Source of the DNA: Actinorhabdospora filicis
GTDB taxonomy: Bacteria > Actinomycetota > Actinomycetes > Mycobacteriales > Micromonosporaceae
Length of the DNA: 64,000 nucleotides
Assembly (NCBI RefSeq): GCF_030269765.1
Contig: NZ_BSTX01000001.1
Span: forward strand, 1,805,370 to 1,869,369
Direction of reading: 5' to 3'
The notes below the pieces were generated by a model that was given only the letters and a program-made list of their open reading frames with translations, was not told the DNA's origin and did not search any database. The position numbers were made by a program, and so were the translations under genes. Positions 34,189 through 46,616 of this stretch are shown in pieces. Every line of letters begins with the position of its first letter. Position 1 is the first letter of the stretch.

Positions 34189-34716
34189 ATGCCTCTCGCG
34201 TACCTGGACGGCGTCCCCCTGCCGATCGCCCTGCTCGACGAGCGCGTCGCGCGCCTGCGCGAGGGCCCGCGCGCCGCCGCGCTGCCCGTCCCCGGGTCGG
34301 CCGAGGACCGGCAGCTGCGCCGGTGGGTGGCGCAGGTCATCGTCACCGAGCGGCTGTGCGAGGCGTCCTTCGGCGGCGGGACGTCCCTGGCGCGGCTGGA
34401 CCCGGTCGCGGCGGTCGAGCTGGGCTCCATCAACGCCGCCGCCTACGAGGGCAGCGCGGCGGTGCGGGCGGCGTTCGAACACGTCGCCGCGTCCACGGCC
34501 GCCGACCACGCCCAGGCCGAGGCCTACCTCGCCGCCACCGCGCACCGTCCTGAGCCACCCACCTGGGACGACGCCGTCGCGCACGTCCGCGACGCCGCCG
34601 CCCGGCGCGCGTTCGTGATCTGGCTCGACGGGGAGCGCGAGCGGCGCGTCCGCCTGGTCGCGGGACTGGAGCACCCGGGCGACCCCGGGCAGCCCGACAA
34701 CCACCACCGGCATTGA
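34189..34716 (+). CDS. Hypothetical protein upstream of cysS
   Basis: 175 aa, soluble, mostly helical and Ala/Arg/Glu-rich, ending in a His-rich tail (DNHHRH). No signal peptide or membrane span. RRWVAQVIVTERLCEASF and SINAAAYEGSAAVRAAFEHV look like packed helices. I do not recognise the family with confidence. Followed 77 bp later by cysS on the same strand. Confidence 0.7.
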   Translation: MPLAYLDGVPLPIALLDERVARLREGPRAAALPVPGSAEDRQLRRWVAQVIVTERLCEASFGGGTSLARLDPVAAVELGSINAAAYEGSAAVRAAFEHVAASTAADHAQAEAYLAATAHRPEPPTWDDAVAHVRDAAARRAFVIWLDGERERRVRLVAGLEHPGDPGQPDNHHRH

Positions 34717-34781
34717 CGCGGGTCACAGTTCACACGGGTTGACACCGCCCGCCTGAGCGCCATGGGGCACCTGCCCGGAGA

Positions 34782-34787
34782 TACCCT
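34782..34787 (+). promoter_or_regulatory. -10 element for leaderless cysS
   Basis: TACCCT, 6 bases before the GTG start; no Shine-Dalgarno sequence at a usable distance. Confidence 0.6.
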
Positions 34788-34793
34788 GTATCG

Positions 34794-36223
<1,430 letters not shown>

Positions 36224-36224
<1 letters not shown>

Positions 36225-37255
36225 TGGCCGGCAATTCACAGCGTCGCGGGCGACGCACCACCGCCAAGAAGGGCCCCGCACAGGGCTCGGGCGGTCAGGG
36301 CAAGAAGGCCCTGGAAGGCCGCGGCAAGACTCTCGGCGCGCAGGACCGGCCCTGGCACAAGGAGTACACCGGCGAGGACAAGCCGAAGAAGACCCGCCGC
36401 AAGCAGGAGCGCGTCCGCCGCGAGGCGGCCGCCGAAGGCCGCGTGTCCCACATCGGCAAGTCCGCGCCGACGCGCCAGCCGATCCGCCGCAAGGACCCCG
36501 ACACGCCCGAGGTCCTCGTCGGCCGCAACCCGGTCGTGGAGGCTCTGCGCGGCGGCGTCCCCGCCACCGCGCTGTACGTGGCGCGCGGCATCGAGATCGA
36601 CGAGCGCGTCCGCGAGGCGATCCGGGTCGCCGGGAACAAGGGGATCGCGATCCTCGAAGTCTCCCGCGCCGAACTGGACCGCATGTGCAACAAGGCCCTC
36701 CACCAGGGCGTCGGCCTCCAGGTCCCCGCGTTCCATTACGAGCCCCTGGAGGACGTCCTCGCCATCGCCGACGAACAGGCCCCCGGCCTGCTGGTCGCCC
36801 TCGACGGCGTGACCGACCCCCGCAACCTCGGCGCGATCGTGCGGTCCGCGGCGGCCTTCGGCGCCCACGGCGTCTTCGTCCCCGAACGCCGCGCGGCCAG
36901 CGTCACCGCCACCGCCTGGCGCGCCTCCGCCGGCGCGGCGGCCCGCATGCCCATCGCCCGCGTGGTCAACATGACCCGCGCGCTCAAGCAGTGCCAGGAG
37001 GCCGGTTACCTCGTCATCGGCCTCGACGCCGACGGCGAACTGGAACTGCCGCAGCTGGAGGCGGCCGTCGAGCCCCTCGTCATCGTGGTGGGCTCCGAAG
37101 GCCGCGGGCTGTCCCGGCTCGTCGCCGAGACCTGCGACCTGCGCGTGTCGATCCCCATGGCCAACGCCGTGGAGTCGCTGAACGCGTCGGTGGCGGCGTC
37201 GGTGACGCTCGCCGAGGTGGCGCGGCGGCGCGCGGCACGGTTAGTCGCGGTGTGA
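36224..37255 (+). CDS. rlmB: 23S rRNA (guanosine-2'-O)-methyltransferase RlmB
   Basis: 343 aa. A ~95-residue basic, disordered N-terminal extension (rich in K/R/G) precedes the SpoU core: substrate-binding domain [18 protein letters not shown], then the knotted SAM domain with motifs [30 protein letters not shown] and [16 protein letters not shown]. Methylates a guanosine in 23S rRNA (G2251 in E. coli). GAAAGG ribosome site. The TGATG overlap with cysS implies coupled translation. Followed by a strong terminator. Confidence 0.95.
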
Positions 37256-37260
37256 CGTGA

Positions 37261-37291
37261 CGGCCCCCGGCGATGCGCCGGGGGCCGTTTT
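37261..37291 (+). terminator. Intrinsic terminator after rlmB
   Basis: 12-bp perfect GC stem (37261-37272 with 37276-37287), ATG loop, then TTTT. The best classical terminator in the window. Confidence 0.95.
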
Positions 37292-37376
37292 GGCAGGTGT
37301 GACACATGATCAGGTTTCCGACAGTTCATGACGATCACCACCGGTCGACTAGGCTCGTTATCCGGAGGTGATCGCA

Positions 37377-37961
37377 ATGGCAGCGGTTTCGCAGGACATC
37401 GGCTGGGAGGCGGCCCTGCACCACCCGGGGCCGTGGACGGAAGAGGACTTCGACCGGCTTCCCGAGGGCCTGCGCGCGGAACTGCACTACGGAAGGCTCA
37501 TCTTGACCCCCAGCGCCTCTAACAGCCACAACAACGCCGCTCGTCGGCTCGCGATGATCCTCGAAGAGTCCGTCGAGGAGACCGACCAGGTGGGCACCGA
37601 CGTCGACGTACGCCTCGCCGACGGTGAGATCTACTACCGTCCCGACGCCTTCGTGCTTCGCACCCCCGCCAAGGGACGACCGCTGCCCGGCGAGGACCTG
37701 CTGCTGGTCGTCGAGGTCATTTCGCCGGGCGGGGGCAAAGAGTTCCGGCAGAAGATGGCCGACTACGCCGAGGCGGGAGTCCCGGCGTACCTCATCCTGA
37801 AAGAGGAGACGGCGGGTTTCGCCGCCACGCTGTACCTGCTTCGTGATGACGCCTACGTCCTCGCCGAGAAGGTCGCACCGGGCGGGGTTCTCGACCTTCG
37901 CGAACCGATCGAATGCTCGATCGACCTCGCTCGGCTGGAGGGCCGACGACGCACCTCCTGA
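37377..37961 (+). CDS. Uma2-family (DUF820) putative endonuclease
   Basis: 194 aa. PD-(D/E)xK-type core: YRPDAFV (Asp) and LLLVVEVISPGG (Glu), followed by KMADYAEAGVPAYLIL, all standard for Uma2. The start at ATG 37377 was chosen for GGAGG 8 bases upstream. These proteins occur in many copies in actinomycetes and cyanobacteria; nuclease activity is predicted, biological role unsettled. Stands alone, not beside a methylase or toxin partner. Confidence 0.9.
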   Translation: MAAVSQDIGWEAALHHPGPWTEEDFDRLPEGLRAELHYGRLILTPSASNSHNNAARRLAMILEESVEETDQVGTDVDVRLADGEIYYRPDAFVLRTPAKGRPLPGEDLLLVVEVISPGGGKEFRQKMADYAEAGVPAYLILKEETAGFAATLYLLRDDAYVLAEKVAPGGVLDLREPIECSIDLARLEGRRRTS

Positions 37962-37979
37962 GGGCTGGCCCCCACCCCC

Positions 37980-37985
37980 TAAAAT
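37980..37985 (+). promoter_or_regulatory. -10 element of the Hsp70/PQQ gene
   Basis: TAAAAT, unusually AT-rich here, 33 bases before ATG 38019; GGAG lies between them. Confidence 0.45.
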
Positions 37986-38018
37986 CGACGCGCACCCCCA
38001 CCCCTGGAGCGCGCACCC

Positions 38019-40553
38019 ATGGCATCCCCGCAGCCCGGCTACCTCCTGAGCGTCGACCTCGGCACGTCCAACACCGTCGCCGTGATCCGCTGGCCGGACG
38101 GGCGCGTCCGCCCGCTGCTGGTCGACGGGACGCACGTGATGCCCTCCTCGGTCTTCCTCGACGAGGGCGGCCACATCCACGTCGGCCGTGACGCGCAGAG
38201 GCTGGCGCTGACCGCGCCCGGGCGGTACGAGCCCAATCCCAAGCAGCGCACCGAAGAGGACGCCATCCTCCTGGGCGAGCGGGAGGTCCCGGTCGTCGCG
38301 CTGCTGACCGCGATTCTGCGGGCGGTGGCCGACAAGGCGATCGAGGCCGTCGGTTTCCTGCCCCCGGCGGTGCTGACCCATCCGGCGAAGTGGACCGCGC
38401 GCCGCCGCGACCTGCTCCAGGACGCCGCCGCGAAGGCGGGCTTCCCGCCGGTGCGGCTGGTGCCCGAGCCGATCGCGGCCGCGCACTACTTCGCCGCCGC
38501 GCAGCCGATCCCGCCGAACGGCTCGGTCGCGGTCTTCGACTTCGGCGGCGGGACGCTCGATGTGGCCGTCGTCCGCAACAACGGTGTGATGGGCTTCGGC
38601 GTCCTCGGCGACGGTGGCCTCTCCGACCTGGGCGGGCTGGACGTGGACGCCGCGCTCGTGGCGCATCTGGGCCGCACCATCGCGCACAACGCGCCCGAGC
38701 TGTGGCAGCGGTTGCAGCATCCTGAGTCGCAGACCGACAAGCGCTCGCGCCGCCAGTTCTGGGACGACGTGCGCGGCGCGAAGGAGATGCTGTCGCGCAC
38801 CACCGTCGCGCCCGTCCCGGTGCCCACAGTGGACGTGTCGCTGCACCTGACGCGCGATGAGCTGGAGGGCCTGGCCACTCCACTGCTGGACCGGGCGATC
38901 GGCGAGACCGTCCGGGTCATCCAGGCCGCCGGGCTGGAGCCCGCGCAGCTGCGGGGGCTGTACCTCGTCGGCGGCGCGAGCCGGATCCCGCTGGTGGCCA
39001 GGCTTCTGCACCAGCGCCTGGGGATCGCGCCGATCGTGCTGGAGCAGCCGGAGCTGCCGGTCGCCGAGGGCGCCCTGGCCACCCAGCCGCAGCTACCTTC
39101 GCACAACCCGATGACGCTGGCCCGCACCGAGCCGCCGGTCTCGCCCGCGCCGCCGGTGCAGGCGTACACCCCGCCGAACGGCGCCGACGGGCACTTCCAG
39201 CCTCCACAAGGGACGGACGGCCCCTTCCTCCCGCCGACGCCGGCGCGTCCACTGTGGAAGCGGCCGCCGGCCTGGATCGCCGCCGCCGTGGTGCTCCTCC
39301 TCGTCATCGTGGGCGGCTGGTGGCTGCTGCGGGACCCGTACCCGCAGCTGCCGATGCACCAGCTCGCGCAGGTGGGCGCGACCGCGCCGCTCCCGCAGGG
39401 CGCCACCGGCAGCGCCTCGGCCGAGCTGGAGGACGGCGTCGCCTACTTCTTCTCCCCCACCGGCGACGGCAAGACCGGCGAGATCACCGCCGTGGACACC
39501 GAGTCCGGCAAGGAGCAGTGGCGCAACTCCGCCGGGCTGGTCACCGGGAGCGCCTGGGGCAGCCTCGCCGTCGGGAGCGGCTTCATCCTGGTCCGCGCCG
39601 ACAACAGCGGTCCGCTGGACAGCCTGTACCTCATCGATCCGGACACCGGCAAGGTCCGCGCCACCATCGTCGCCGACGTCATGTACGACCGGATCTGGTT
39701 CCTCGGCGACCGGCTGATCGTCTACCGCGGCGACGTGGAGACCGCCTACGCCTACGACACCGACGGCAAAGAGGTCTGGAACCACCCCTGGAAGGGCGAC
39801 GTCGGCCAGGGCGGCCTCTGGTCGGCGATCTCGGCCCCCGCCAACACCACCGTCGACTCCGCCGGGCTGTTCTACGGCCTCGGCAAGGACAAGACGGTGA
39901 CGGTGTGGAAGGCCGAGGACGGCTCCACCGTCGCCTCGGCGTCCATCCTCAAGGACCCCGCCAAGGACAAGACGGAACTCTTCGAGGGCAAGCTCTACAT
40001 CGCCAGCGGCGACACGAACTACGGCCTCACCGAGTACGACGGGAAGCTCACCGCGGGCGCCACCACCCAGGTCACCGGGGTCGGCAAACCCGACCTCCTG
40101 TGGGGATGCGGCGAGGAGCGGCTGTGCCTGCGGGAGAAGACCGACGCGGGCAAGTACGCCGTCGCCGTCTTCGACCTCACCGACAAGGGCCCGGTCCTGG
40201 CCTGGCACAGCTCCGCCGACCAGAACACCACCTGGATCACCGGCATGGGCGAGCACTTCGCGCTCTACGTCGACAATGAGAAGACCGGCCCGACCACCAC
40301 GATCCTGGACGCCGACTTCAAGCCGATCGGCGCGCCGCACGCGGGCACCTTCAGCGCCATCGACTCCGGCAGCCTCCTCCTCTTCCCGGGCGGCACCTCC
40401 ACCCAGGCCTTCGACGTCAAGGGCCTGGGCGCGCTCGACGGCGTGGAGATCGGCCTCGGGCAGATCGGCGTCGCGGGTTGCGTGCCCGACCAGAAGGTCC
40501 TCGCCTGTCACGGCAGCGACGGCTACACGGTCTGGCGGTTCCGGGACGCATAG
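38019..40553 (+). CDS. Hsp70-like ATPase fused through a membrane span to a PQQ-type beta-propeller
   Basis: 844 aa. Residues ~8-355 are an actin/Hsp70 ATPase: phosphate 1 VDLGTSNT, phosphate 2 VFDFGGGTLD, adenosine motif LVGGASRIP. No substrate-binding domain follows. Instead there is a Pro-rich linker, one membrane span (~416-432, AAAVVLLLVIVGGWWLL), and an outer domain of propeller-like repeats (ITAVDTESGKEQWRN, LYLIDPDTGKVRAT, AYAYDTDGKEVWN) of PQQ-binding type. This puts an ATPase in the cytosol and a ligand-binding propeller outside. Function unknown; transmembrane signalling or cell-wall sensing is conceivable. Confidence 0.88.
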   Translation: MASPQPGYLLSVDLGTSNTVAVIRWPDGRVRPLLVDGTHVMPSSVFLDEGGHIHVGRDAQRLALTAPGRYEPNPKQRTEEDAILLGEREVPVVALLTAILRAVADKAIEAVGFLPPAVLTHPAKWTARRRDLLQDAAAKAGFPPVRLVPEPIAAAHYFAAAQPIPPNGSVAVFDFGGGTLDVAVVRNNGVMGFGVLGDGGLSDLGGLDVDAALVAHLGRTIAHNAPELWQRLQHPESQTDKRSRRQFWDDVRGAKEMLSRTTVAPVPVPTVDVSLHLTRDELEGLATPLLDRAIGETVRVIQAAGLEPAQLRGLYLVGGASRIPLVARLLHQRLGIAPIVLEQPELPVAEGALATQPQLPSHNPMTLARTEPPVSPAPPVQAYTPPNGADGHFQPPQGTDGPFLPPTPARPLWKRPPAWIAAAVVLLLVIVGGWWLLRDPYPQLPMHQLAQVGATAPLPQGATGSASAELEDGVAYFFSPTGDGKTGEITAVDTESGKEQWRNSAGLVTGSAWGSLAVGSGFILVRADNSGPLDSLYLIDPDTGKVRATIVADVMYDRIWFLGDRLIVYRGDVETAYAYDTDGKEVWNHPWKGDVGQGGLWSAISAPANTTVDSAGLFYGLGKDKTVTVWKAEDGSTVASASILKDPAKDKTELFEGKLYIASGDTNYGLTEYDGKLTAGATTQVTGVGKPDLLWGCGEERLCLREKTDAGKYAVAVFDLTDKGPVLAWHSSADQNTTWITGMGEHFALYVDNEKTGPTTTILDADFKPIGAPHAGTFSAIDSGSLLLFPGGTSTQAFDVKGLGALDGVEIGLGQIGVAGCVPDQKVLACHGSDGYTVWRFRDA

Positions 40554-40563
40554 GCACGACTGC

Positions 40564-40569
40564 GACAAT
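40564..40569 (+). promoter_or_regulatory. -10 element, leaderless methyltransferase
   Basis: GACAAT, 6 bases before GTG 40576. Confidence 0.4.
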
Positions 40570-40575
40570 CCCGGG

Positions 40576-41415
40576 GTGACCGCAGCCGAGCCCGAATCAG
40601 CGCAGTACCCCACCGACACCGCCCGCGTCGCCCGCCGGGCCGCCTCCACCGCCGAGAGCGCCGCCGGCAACCGCCGGTGGTGGGACGGCGCCGCCGACGC
40701 CTACCAGGCCGAGCACGGCGAGTTCCTCGGCGACGCCCGCTTCGTGTGGGGACCCGAGGGCGTCGAGGAGGCCGACCTGCGGCTCCTCGGGGACGTGCGC
40801 GGCAGGCGCGTCCTGGAGCTGGGCTGCGGCGCCGGGCAGTGCGGCCGGTGGCTGCTGGGCGAGGGCGCGCACGTGGTGGGCCTGGAGCTGTCCTGGCGGC
40901 AGTTGCAGCACGCCCGGCGCATCGACCTGGAGAGCGACGTCACGCTGCCGGCCGTGCAGGCCGACGCGCAGGTCCTGCCGTTCGCCGACGCGTCCTTCGA
41001 CGTGGTGTGCTCCGCCTACGGCGCCCTCCCGTTCATCGCCGACGCCGGGGGCGCGCTGCGGGAGATCACGCGCGTACTGCGTCCCGGGGGACGGCTGGTG
41101 TTCTCCGTGACGCACCCGATCCGCTGGTGCTTCCTGGACGACCCCACCGAGCCGGGCCTGGCCGCCGTGCACAGCTACTTCGACCGCAACGCCTACGTCG
41201 AGGAGGACGAGTCGGGCGCGGTGACATACGTCGAGCACCACCGCACCGTCGGCGACTGGGTGCGCGCGATCGCCGCGTCCGGGCTGCGCCTCGCCGATCT
41301 GGTCGAGCCGGAGTGGCCGGAGGAGAACGAGCACGTGTGGGGCGGCTGGAGCCCTCTGCGCGGCAAGGTGATCCCCGGTACGGCGATCTTCGCGGCGGTC
41401 AAAGCGGACGTGTGA
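40576..41415 (+). CDS. Class I SAM-dependent methyltransferase
   Basis: 279 aa. SAM-binding motif [15 protein letters not shown], acidic loop LELSWRQL, motif [16 protein letters not shown], and [18 protein letters not shown]. These are Methyltransf_11-type features; the acceptor is unknown. The GTG start is leaderless-type, just after the Hsp70/PQQ gene. The C-terminal [17 protein letters not shown] is typical of an actinomycete subgroup of unknown substrate. Confidence 0.87.
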   Translation: MTAAEPESAQYPTDTARVARRAASTAESAAGNRRWWDGAADAYQAEHGEFLGDARFVWGPEGVEEADLRLLGDVRGRRVLELGCGAGQCGRWLLGEGAHVVGLELSWRQLQHARRIDLESDVTLPAVQADAQVLPFADASFDVVCSAYGALPFIADAGGALREITRVLRPGGRLVFSVTHPIRWCFLDDPTEPGLAAVHSYFDRNAYVEEDESGAVTYVEHHRTVGDWVRAIAASGLRLADLVEPEWPEENEHVWGGWSPLRGKVIPGTAIFAAVKADV

Positions 41416-41455
41416 CGGGCTCCATCCGGGGTCGGGAGGGCGGGTCGCGCGGCGC

Positions 41456-41461
41456 TATCTT
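41456..41461 (+). promoter_or_regulatory. -10 element for leaderless fumarase
   Basis: TATCTT, 7 bases before GTG 41469. Confidence 0.55.
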
Positions 41462-41468
41462 GGTGGTC

Positions 41469-43124
<1,656 letters not shown>

Positions 43125-43133
43125 GGTTCTGCG

Positions 43134-43163
43134 AAGGGCCGCGCGGGGTACCGCGCGGCCCTT
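43134..43163 (+). terminator. Terminator after fumarase
   Basis: 13-bp perfect stem (43134-43146 with 43151-43163), GGTA loop, then TTTCG. Confidence 0.88.
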
Positions 43164-43272
43164 TCGCGTGCCCGGGAAAGATCTCCGGGCGACGAGCAGC
43201 GCGCGGTGGACGGGCGGTGTCTATACCCGTGATGGCCCATCATCGCCCCTCAGCCCGAAAGGCGGAACCCGT

Positions 43273-43791
43273 GTGAGAGCCGAGTACGAGAGGGAGTTCC
43301 GCGAATTCGTCGACACGCAGTCGCCCGCGCTGCTGCGGGTGGCGTACCTGCTGTCCGGTGACGTGCACCTGGCGCAGGACCTGGTCCAGTCGGCGCTGGC
43401 GGCGTGCGCACGCCGCTGGCACCGGATCCGGGACCGCGATCAGCCTTTCGCCTACGTGCGCAAGGCGCTCTACCGCAGCCAGTACAACGCGTGGCGGACG
43501 CGGGCGCGGCGACCGGAGTCGGTGGTCGCTGCCCCGCCGGAGCACGACACCGAACGCGATCACGCCGAGGACGTCGCCACGCGGCGAGACCTGCTGGCCG
43601 ATCTGGCGCGGCTGCCGTACCGGCAGCGGCTGATCGTCGTCCTGCGCTACTACGAGGACCGGCCCGAAGCGGAGGTCGCGGCCGTCCTCGGCATCTCCAC
43701 CGGCGGCGTGCGCAGTCAGGCCGCGCGCGGCATCGCCAACTTGCGCCGCCTGCGGGCGGCGTCCGAAAACCGTACGGAGGCCTTCAGATGA
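43273..43791 (+). CDS. SigE-family ECF RNA polymerase sigma factor
   Basis: 172 aa from GTG 43273, with GAAAGGCGG upstream. Sigma region 2 (LLRVAYLLSGDVHLAQDLVQSALAACARRW) and region 4 (LPYRQRLIVVLRYYEDRPEAEVAAVLGISTGGVRSQ) are complete. The layout matches the SigE-type group common in actinomycetes, usually paired with a membrane protein encoded next door, as here. The stop overlaps the next ATG (ATGA). Confidence 0.92.
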   Translation: MRAEYEREFREFVDTQSPALLRVAYLLSGDVHLAQDLVQSALAACARRWHRIRDRDQPFAYVRKALYRSQYNAWRTRARRPESVVAAPPEHDTERDHAEDVATRRDLLADLARLPYRQRLIVVLRYYEDRPEAEVAAVLGISTGGVRSQAARGIANLRRLRAASENRTEAFR

Positions 43792-44984
43792 AGGACGAGC
43801 GGGAACTCGTCGACGAGTTCCGGGACATTCCGTTTCCACCGGACCTGCTGCCGGTCCACGACGCGGCCGACAGTGCCCTCCGCCGGAACAACGTCGTCCG
43901 GGGACGCCGGGCGCTGATCGCGGTGGTGGCGGTGTCCGCGCTGTTCATCGGCGGATCCATGTGGCTGAACCGCGCGGGCGTGCCGAGTTCGGGGCCGTCG
44001 CCGTCCTACTCTTCGAGCTACTTCCCCGAGGCGGAGATCCCGCGACCCGGTGGCGGGCCGATGGTCCTGGACGGGTTCGCCCGTGGCGACCGGGACCACT
44101 ACCTGCTGGACCGGCGCACCGGGCGCTACCAGGGCGTCCCGTACCTCACGGTGCCCTCGCCCGACCAGCGGACCGTACTGGTGAACGAGCTGACCCAGGA
44201 CCAGGAGACCGGAATCCACACCCGTGTCGGTGTCGCCGACCGCGAGGAGTACCTGGACGAGGGACCGGCCGCCGTCACCTGGATCGAGACGGGCGGGGTG
44301 ACGTTCCTCAACGAGCCGGAGAACCTCTGGTCCCCGGACGGCGCCAAGGCCCTCATCCCCGTCTACACGAACGAGCCCATGGCGCAGAACTTCGCAAAGC
44401 TGTTCCGCTACGACGTGGCCGCCGGGACCATGACCGAGATCCCGCTCCCGGCGGGCAAGGGGATCCGGAGCGTGACCTGGGCCGCCGACTCGAACACCTA
44501 CCTGGCCACCATCGGCGACCTCTCCTCCGGGCCCGGCGACCCCGGCACGGACACGACCGAACTGCGGCCCCTCGACAACAACGGCGCCATGGGAGCGGCA
44601 ATGACGCTCCAGGGAAACTGGCGCACACTGCTGCACCGGGTGTCACCCGACGGCCGGTACCTGCTGTACGAGTTCCGCGCCAATAGCGAATCGCAGGGCG
44701 GCATCGGTGGGTACTTCGCGACCATCGACCTCACCACCGGCCTTAAGAGCACCCCGATCGTCAACATCGACTGGGACAACGGTCTCTACGGGCAGAACCT
44801 GGCCTGGTACGACGCGAACACCATCGCACGCTATTCCTGGATCGGCGCGACGCCGAAGCTCGAACTGGTGAGCCTCACCGACGGCACGATCCTGCGCACC
44901 ATGGACTGCGTCAGCAGTATCGGCACCATGTACGTCAGCCCCTCGGCCGGGCTGCCCGCCGAAGCCGCGAACCTGGGCTTCTGA
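43788..44984 (+). CDS. Membrane-anchored beta-propeller-like protein, sigma factor partner
   Basis: 398 aa. Short acidic cytosolic N-terminus (~40 residues), one membrane span at ~44-60 (LIAVVAVSALFIGGSMWL), then an extracellular domain with repeats resembling WD40/TolB propellers (PSPDQRTVLVNE, WSPDGAKALIPV, VSPDGRYLLYEF). Translationally coupled to the sigma factor gene, so it likely senses an outside cue and restrains or tunes the sigma factor. No ZAS zinc motif is visible in the cytosolic part, so an anti-sigma role is inferred from context only. Confidence 0.83.
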   Translation: MKDERELVDEFRDIPFPPDLLPVHDAADSALRRNNVVRGRRALIAVVAVSALFIGGSMWLNRAGVPSSGPSPSYSSSYFPEAEIPRPGGGPMVLDGFARGDRDHYLLDRRTGRYQGVPYLTVPSPDQRTVLVNELTQDQETGIHTRVGVADREEYLDEGPAAVTWIETGGVTFLNEPENLWSPDGAKALIPVYTNEPMAQNFAKLFRYDVAAGTMTEIPLPAGKGIRSVTWAADSNTYLATIGDLSSGPGDPGTDTTELRPLDNNGAMGAAMTLQGNWRTLLHRVSPDGRYLLYEFRANSESQGGIGGYFATIDLTTGLKSTPIVNIDWDNGLYGQNLAWYDANTIARYSWIGATPKLELVSLTDGTILRTMDCVSSIGTMYVSPSAGLPAEAANLGF

Positions 44985-45029
44985 GGCCCTTCCCCGGGGT
45001 ACCACGGGGGTGTCCCCGGGAAGGGAAAA

Positions 45030-45086
45030 GGGACCGGTGGTGAACCCACCGGTCCCATCCCTTTCGGTGGCGGCCCGAAGGCCGCC
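45030..45086. terminator. Two hairpins between convergent genes
   Basis: An 11-bp stem (45030-45040 with 45046-45056) and a 7-bp stem with CGAA tetraloop (45069-45075 with 45080-45086). They serve the gene pair ending at 44984 (+) and 45099 (-). Confidence 0.8.
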
Positions 45087-45098
45087 GCGTATCGCGAG

Positions 45099-46154
45099 TT
45101 AGGCGATGCCGCCCAGCGAACCGAGGCTCGCCACGTCACCCGGCAGGACCGAGGACGTGCCGCCCAGCTGCTCGCCGACCAGGGGCAGGCCGCCGATGAG
45201 GTCGGTCGCCTGACCGCCCTTCTCGGTGGCGCCCAGGCCGGGGACGGCCTGCAGGGCCGCCGAGCCGGGCAGACCCGAACCGGTCAGGCCGCCCACCACG
45301 GGCAGCCCGCCGAGCAGGTCGGTCGCACCGGACTCGGTGGGGACCATGCCGCCGACGGGGAGACCGCCGACGACCGGGAGGCCGCCACCGGTCAGCCCGC
45401 CCACGAGGGGCAGGCCGCCGAGCAGGTCGGCTCCGGGAACCGGGGCGGGCGCGGCCTTGCGCTCCCCCAGGGTGTTGGTGGTGTCGGAGACCATGGGGGC
45501 CCCCGCCTTCACCTTGTGCTTGACCGGCGCGGTGACCTGCGGGGCGAGCCCGCCGACCACCGGGAGGCCGCCGACGAGGTCCTTCGCCGGGAGGCCGGAG
45601 GTGACGCCGTCCACCACGTTCGCGGCGGAGGTGTCGAGGCCGCCGACCGGCAGGCCGGGGCCGAGCGGGAGCGGGCCGGACTCCGTGGTCTGGTCGAGAA
45701 CGTCCTGGACGCGGATCAGGTCAGCGACCACGTCGGTGGAGTTGATCTCGCTCAGGTCGGAGGCACCGGCCGGCAGCGAGCGCAGGGTCGGGACCTCGCC
45801 CGCGACGGGGAGGCCGTGTGTGAAGCCCTGCGCCAGCCCACTGGACATCCCAGTGAAGGCGTCGGTCATGCCGGCTTCCTTGTGCTTGCCCTTGCCGTGG
45901 TGCGGCGCGGGCGCGCCCAGGAGGCCGTCGGTCACGCCGGTGGCCGGGTTCGGCAGGCCCAGGGGGCTGCCGGAGAGGCCACCGACGAGGCCGGTGGGGT
46001 CGAGCTGGCCGAGCCCCGCGCCACTGGAGAGGCCGGGAACCGGAGACTGCGCGACGATGGCGTCGTCGGCGGCCTGCGCGATACCCGCGGCCAGCAGAAC
46101 GATCCCGCCGGCCATACCCACAGTGCTCGCGGTGCGGTTGAGCCACTTCTTCAT
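45099..46154 (-). CDS. Secreted repetitive Gly/Leu/Pro/Val-rich protein
   Basis: 351 aa. Signal peptide with KK start and an AQA-type cleavage near residue 28. The mature protein is built from degenerate repeats of DLLGGLPVVGGL / GLPVVGG type, dense from ~185 to 335, separated by Lys/His-rich linkers (HHGKGKHK). No Cys. ATG has GAAAGG upstream. Resembles repetitive secreted proteins of actinomycetes of unknown role; hydrophobic beta-turn repeats suggest a self-assembling surface or matrix component, which is inference only. Confidence 0.82.
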   Translation of the reverse strand: MKKWLNRTASTVGMAGGIVLLAAGIAQAADDAIVAQSPVPGLSSGAGLGQLDPTGLVGGLSGSPLGLPNPATGVTDGLLGAPAPHHGKGKHKEAGMTDAFTGMSSGLAQGFTHGLPVAGEVPTLRSLPAGASDLSEINSTDVVADLIRVQDVLDQTTESGPLPLGPGLPVGGLDTSAANVVDGVTSGLPAKDLVGGLPVVGGLAPQVTAPVKHKVKAGAPMVSDTTNTLGERKAAPAPVPGADLLGGLPLVGGLTGGGLPVVGGLPVGGMVPTESGATDLLGGLPVVGGLTGSGLPGSAALQAVPGLGATEKGGQATDLIGGLPLVGEQLGGTSSVLPGDVASLGSLGGIA

Positions 46155-46616
46155 TGCGTACCTTTCGGTTTTGAATCACTGCCTCAGGCGCCTGCTCATC
46201 CCGCAGGCGCTCTTCTGCGGCCTCTTCGCCGCCGCGGCGGGTGCCGCGGTGCCGGCCGGGCCGGATGCCCGGGCGGACGGTTGGGCGGATCGTGGGCTCA
46301 AGGGCCGGCGCAGGTCCGCGAGTGGACCGGTCCGGGTGGGACGCGGGGACGTGAGGGCCGGCAGTCGCCACTTCCGGCCGTGTCTCGCGCACGTCTCGCG
46401 CTGTTCCCTCCCGGGCGCACGACGCGGGCTGCGCCGTGTGCGCGTCGGCCGTCGCCATGAGCCCGCGAAGCGGTCCCAGGCGAGCGAGGCCGTCAGACAC
46501 TGGCTGTGTCTCGGTCGATACAACGAGCGACCACCGGAAAAGGGAACGCGGCCGTGATCCCGGGCGTGTCGCGAGGGGTCGGAGCACAGTGGCGCTAGAT
46601 CGATAGGCTTCGCTGC
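46155..46616. other. Divergent intergenic region
   Basis: 462 bp between the repetitive secreted protein (-) and the RCK protein (+). I see a CAGGCGC direct repeat near 46187-46213 and the -10 at 46604, but no gene with a ribosome site. Confidence 0.5.
46604..46609 (+). promoter_or_regulatory. -10 element, leaderless RCK gene
   Basis: TAGGCT, 7 bases before GTG 46617. Confidence 0.5.

Noticed and set aside
37377..37961. A restriction-modification or toxin system around the Uma2 gene
   Set aside because: No methylase, antitoxin or partner gene is adjacent; neighbours are rlmB and the Hsp70/PQQ gene.
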